This document shows, piece after piece, positions 4,355-5,865 of a DNA stretch of 5,865 nucleotides. Numbering within the stretch: the first letter of the stretch is position 1; every line of letters starts with the position of its first letter. Under the pieces are notes generated by a model that searched no databases, was not told the origin of the DNA, and was given only the letters and a program-made list of their open reading frames with translations. Both the position numbers and the translations under genes were made by a program. The DNA comes from Nitrososphaera sp. Lineage in GTDB: Archaea > Thermoproteota > Nitrososphaeria > Nitrososphaerales > Nitrososphaeraceae. The DNA lies in NCBI GenBank assembly GCA_023252395.1, contig JAJPDY010000084.1:1-5865 (forward strand), given 5' to 3'.

Positions 4355-5767
4355 CTAGAGCCATTCCCTCACATCGACAAAATGACCTTCGATTGCGGCT
4401 GCAGCAGCCATCACGGGGCTTACAAGGTGCGTCCTGCCCCCGGTTCCCTGCCTCCCCTCAAAGTTGCGGTTTGACGTGCTTGCGCAGCGCTCGCCCGGCG
4501 CAAGGATGTCAGGATTCATGCCAAGGCACATGCTGCATCCTGACTCCCTCCATTCAAAGCCGGCTTCCTGAAACACCTTGTCAAGGCCGAGCTGCTCTGC
4601 CGCAGCCTTTACCTGCTGCGAGCCGGGCACGACCATGGCCCTCACGTTTGGCGAGACTTTTCTGCCTTTTACTACAAGCGACGCCTCTAGCAAATCTTCA
4701 AGCCGCGAGTTTGTGCACGAGCCAATGAACACGCGGTCAAGTCTGACATCAGTTATTGAAGTTCCCGGCTCTAGCGCCATGTATTCCAGCGCGCGAAGAG
4801 CCGCCTTGCGCTCGTTTTCATTCCCTTTGGCAAACTCGTCAGGATGCGGCACTGCCCCCGTGACATCCACCACCATGCCAGGGTTTGTGCCCCAGCTAAC
4901 CTGCGGTGGCAGCGAGCTGACGTCAAAACTGATGGACCTGTCAAACTTGGCGTTTGAATCCGACTGCAAGCCTGACCAGTATTCTACAGCTTTTTCAAAC
5001 TGCTCGCCTTTTGGCGCGTACCTCCTTCCGCGGATAAAGTCAAAGGTTGTCTTGTCAGGCGCTACAAGCCCTGCCCGGGCGCCAGCTTCAATTGACATGT
5101 TGCATATCGTCATCCGATTCTCCATCGACAAGTCTGATATCGTCTTGCCGCGGTATTCAAGGACCGTGCCAGTGCCTCCGGCTGTCCCAATAGTTCTGAT
5201 TATGTATAGTATTATGTCCTTTGCAGTAACTGCGTGTGGGTTTTTGCGCCTGCCCTCAATGTTTATTGCAAACGTCTTTGGCTTGTCCATCCACATGGTC
5301 TGTGTGGCAAGCACGTGTTCCACCTCGCTTGTGCCAATACCAAGCGCAAGGGCTCCAAAGGCGCCATGAGTTGAAGTGTGGCTGTCGCCGCAGACTATAG
5401 TTGTTCCTGGCAGCGTGAGCCCAAGCTCGGGACCAATGACGTGCACGATCCCTTGATCCGGGCTGTGCATGTCAAAAAGTGGTATCCCAAATTCTTTGCA
5501 GTTATTGGCAAGCGTCTGGATCTGTATCGACGATATCTGATCGACAATAGGAAGTGACCTGTCGCTCGTGGGCACGTTGTGATCCATCGTGGCAAACGTC
5601 AAGTCTGGCCGCCTGACGCGCCTGCTGTTTATGCGGAGGCCGTCAAAAGCCTGCGGCGACGTGACTTCATGCACAAGGTGGCGGTCAATGTACAATAGCG
5701 AAGGTCCGCCATTTTCTTCATGCACTACGTGGCTATCCCAGATCTTCTCAAATATCGTCTTTGGCAA
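4355..5767 (-). CDS. leuC: 3-isopropylmalate dehydratase large subunit
   Basis: This is the catalytic aconitase-family subunit that, with LeuD, isomerises 2-isopropylmalate to 3-isopropylmalate. The 470 residues are collinear with bacterial LeuC from end to end: [20 protein letters not shown] (26-45), [10 protein letters not shown] (58-67), [20 protein letters not shown] (121-140), the first Fe-S cysteine in FIGSCTNSR (Cys351), the other two in GCSMCLGMN (Cys411, Cys414), and [20 protein letters not shown] (426-445). All three 4Fe-4S ligands are present, so it should be active. Archaeal-type LeuC is shorter (about 420 residues) and diverged, so this is the bacterial type. The start is TTG at 5767: an in-frame TAA lies a few codons upstream and no ATG/GTG precedes the conserved N-terminus [11 protein letters not shown]. 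It is the first gene of the minus-strand cluster and is divergent from the gene at the right edge. Confidence 0.96.
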   Translation of the reverse strand: MPKTIFEKIWDSHVVHEENGGPSLLYIDRHLVHEVTSPQAFDGLRINSRRVRRPDLTFATMDHNVPTSDRSLPIVDQISSIQIQTLANNCKEFGIPLFDMHSPDQGIVHVIGPELGLTLPGTTIVCGDSHTSTHGAFGALALGIGTSEVEHVLATQTMWMDKPKTFAINIEGRRKNPHAVTAKDIILYIIRTIGTAGGTGTVLEYRGKTISDLSMENRMTICNMSIEAGARAGLVAPDKTTFDFIRGRRYAPKGEQFEKAVEYWSGLQSDSNAKFDRSISFDVSSLPPQVSWGTNPGMVVDVTGAVPHPDEFAKGNENERKAALRALEYMALEPGTSITDVRLDRVFIGSCTNSRLEDLLEASLVVKGRKVSPNVRAMVVPGSQQVKAAAEQLGLDKVFQEAGFEWRESGCSMCLGMNPDILAPGERCASTSNRNFEGRQGTGGRTHLVSPVMAAAAAIEGHFVDVREWL

Positions 5768-5846
5768 ATATACTGAAAAAATTTAGCTGAAAGGGGAATA
5801 TAAAACAAACAGGCAGATAGTTTTAAATCAGGTAAGGCTTCACAAA
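5768..5846. promoter_or_regulatory. Divergent promoter region between leuC and the right-edge gene
   Basis: Two TATA-like elements lie here. AATATAAAA (5797-5805 on plus; TTTTATATT on minus) reads as a box in both directions. On the minus strand it predicts transcription from about 5775 and an 8-nt leader before the leuC TTG; on the plus strand it predicts a start near 5828. TTTTAAAT (5821-5828) is a second candidate, 22-23 nt before the plus-strand ATG at 5847. Sharing so little DNA means that TBP binding for the two genes may compete. No clear inverted repeat for a leucine-responsive regulator is seen. Confidence 0.45.
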
Positions 5847-5865
5847 ATGGCGTATATGCACCCTC
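5847..5865 (+). CDS. Start of a plus-strand gene, possibly ribosomal protein S15 (partial)
   Basis: ATG at 5847 opens a frame reading M-A-Y-M-H-P before the window ends. Archaeal ribosomal protein S15 commonly begins with M-(G/A)-x-(M/L)-H followed by a basic segment, so rpsO is a plausible identity, but six residues cannot prove it. Start support comes from the TATA-like elements at 5797-5805 and 5821-5828 and from the lack of any competing plus-strand frame. It is divergent from leuC. Confidence 0.35.

Noticed and set aside
4578..5369. Long plus-strand open frame (263 codons) antisense to leuC
   Set aside because: It is Ser/Pro/Thr-rich low-complexity translation lying wholly inside the well-conserved leuC gene; it is a codon-bias shadow.

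Overview
The window looks like chromosomal DNA from an ammonia-oxidising archaeon (Thaumarchaeota/Nitrososphaeria, most likely a Nitrososphaera-like soil lineage). This is an inference from several signs: A/T-rich box A promoter elements about 26-27 nt upstream of start codons (leaderless transcripts), GTG/TTG starts, a tRNA gene without an encoded CCA end, a Cys/His-rich mini-protein, and moderately GC-rich core genes. No marker gene in the window fixes the taxonomy.

Left part (1-1240). The window opens inside the 3' half of a tRNA-Pro(CGG) gene. After it come a GNAT N-acetyltransferase, a non-coding stretch carrying a strong 38-nt stem-loop, and a very small acidic secreted protein. A perfect 8-bp inverted repeat lies between that protein's TATA element and its probable start codon. 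Much of this part is visibly more AT-rich than the rest and looks like accessory sequence beside a tRNA gene.

Middle (1207-2014). A HAD-superfamily 5'-nucleotidase-like gene on the plus strand converges on a 49-residue Cys/His-rich zinc-ribbon-like protein on the minus strand. The two TAG stop codons share one CTAG palindrome. The mini-protein has its own box A promoter and a probable leaderless GTG start.

Right part (2015-5865). A minus-strand cluster reads leuC, leuD, a PurF-like gene and a 107-residue protein of unknown function. leuC and leuD (isopropylmalate isomerase, leucine biosynthesis) are of the bacterial-type size and sequence and are separated by one base. The PurF-like gene follows after 33-45 nt. 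Its product keeps the overall fold signatures of amidophosphoribosyltransferase but lacks the catalytic N-terminal cysteine (Ala instead), the glutamine-site motifs and the acidic pair of the PRPP loop, and has no cysteine at all. It looks like a dead-enzyme paralogue with a new role. The unknown gene overlaps its stop by ATGA, so the two are probably translationally coupled and may work together. At the right edge, divergent from leuC, a plus-strand gene starts (M-A-Y-M-H-P...), possibly ribosomal protein S15.

The best candidate for something undescribed is the PurF-like pseudoenzyme with its coupled partner. Next come the hidden zinc mini-protein and the hairpins around the secreted-protein gene.
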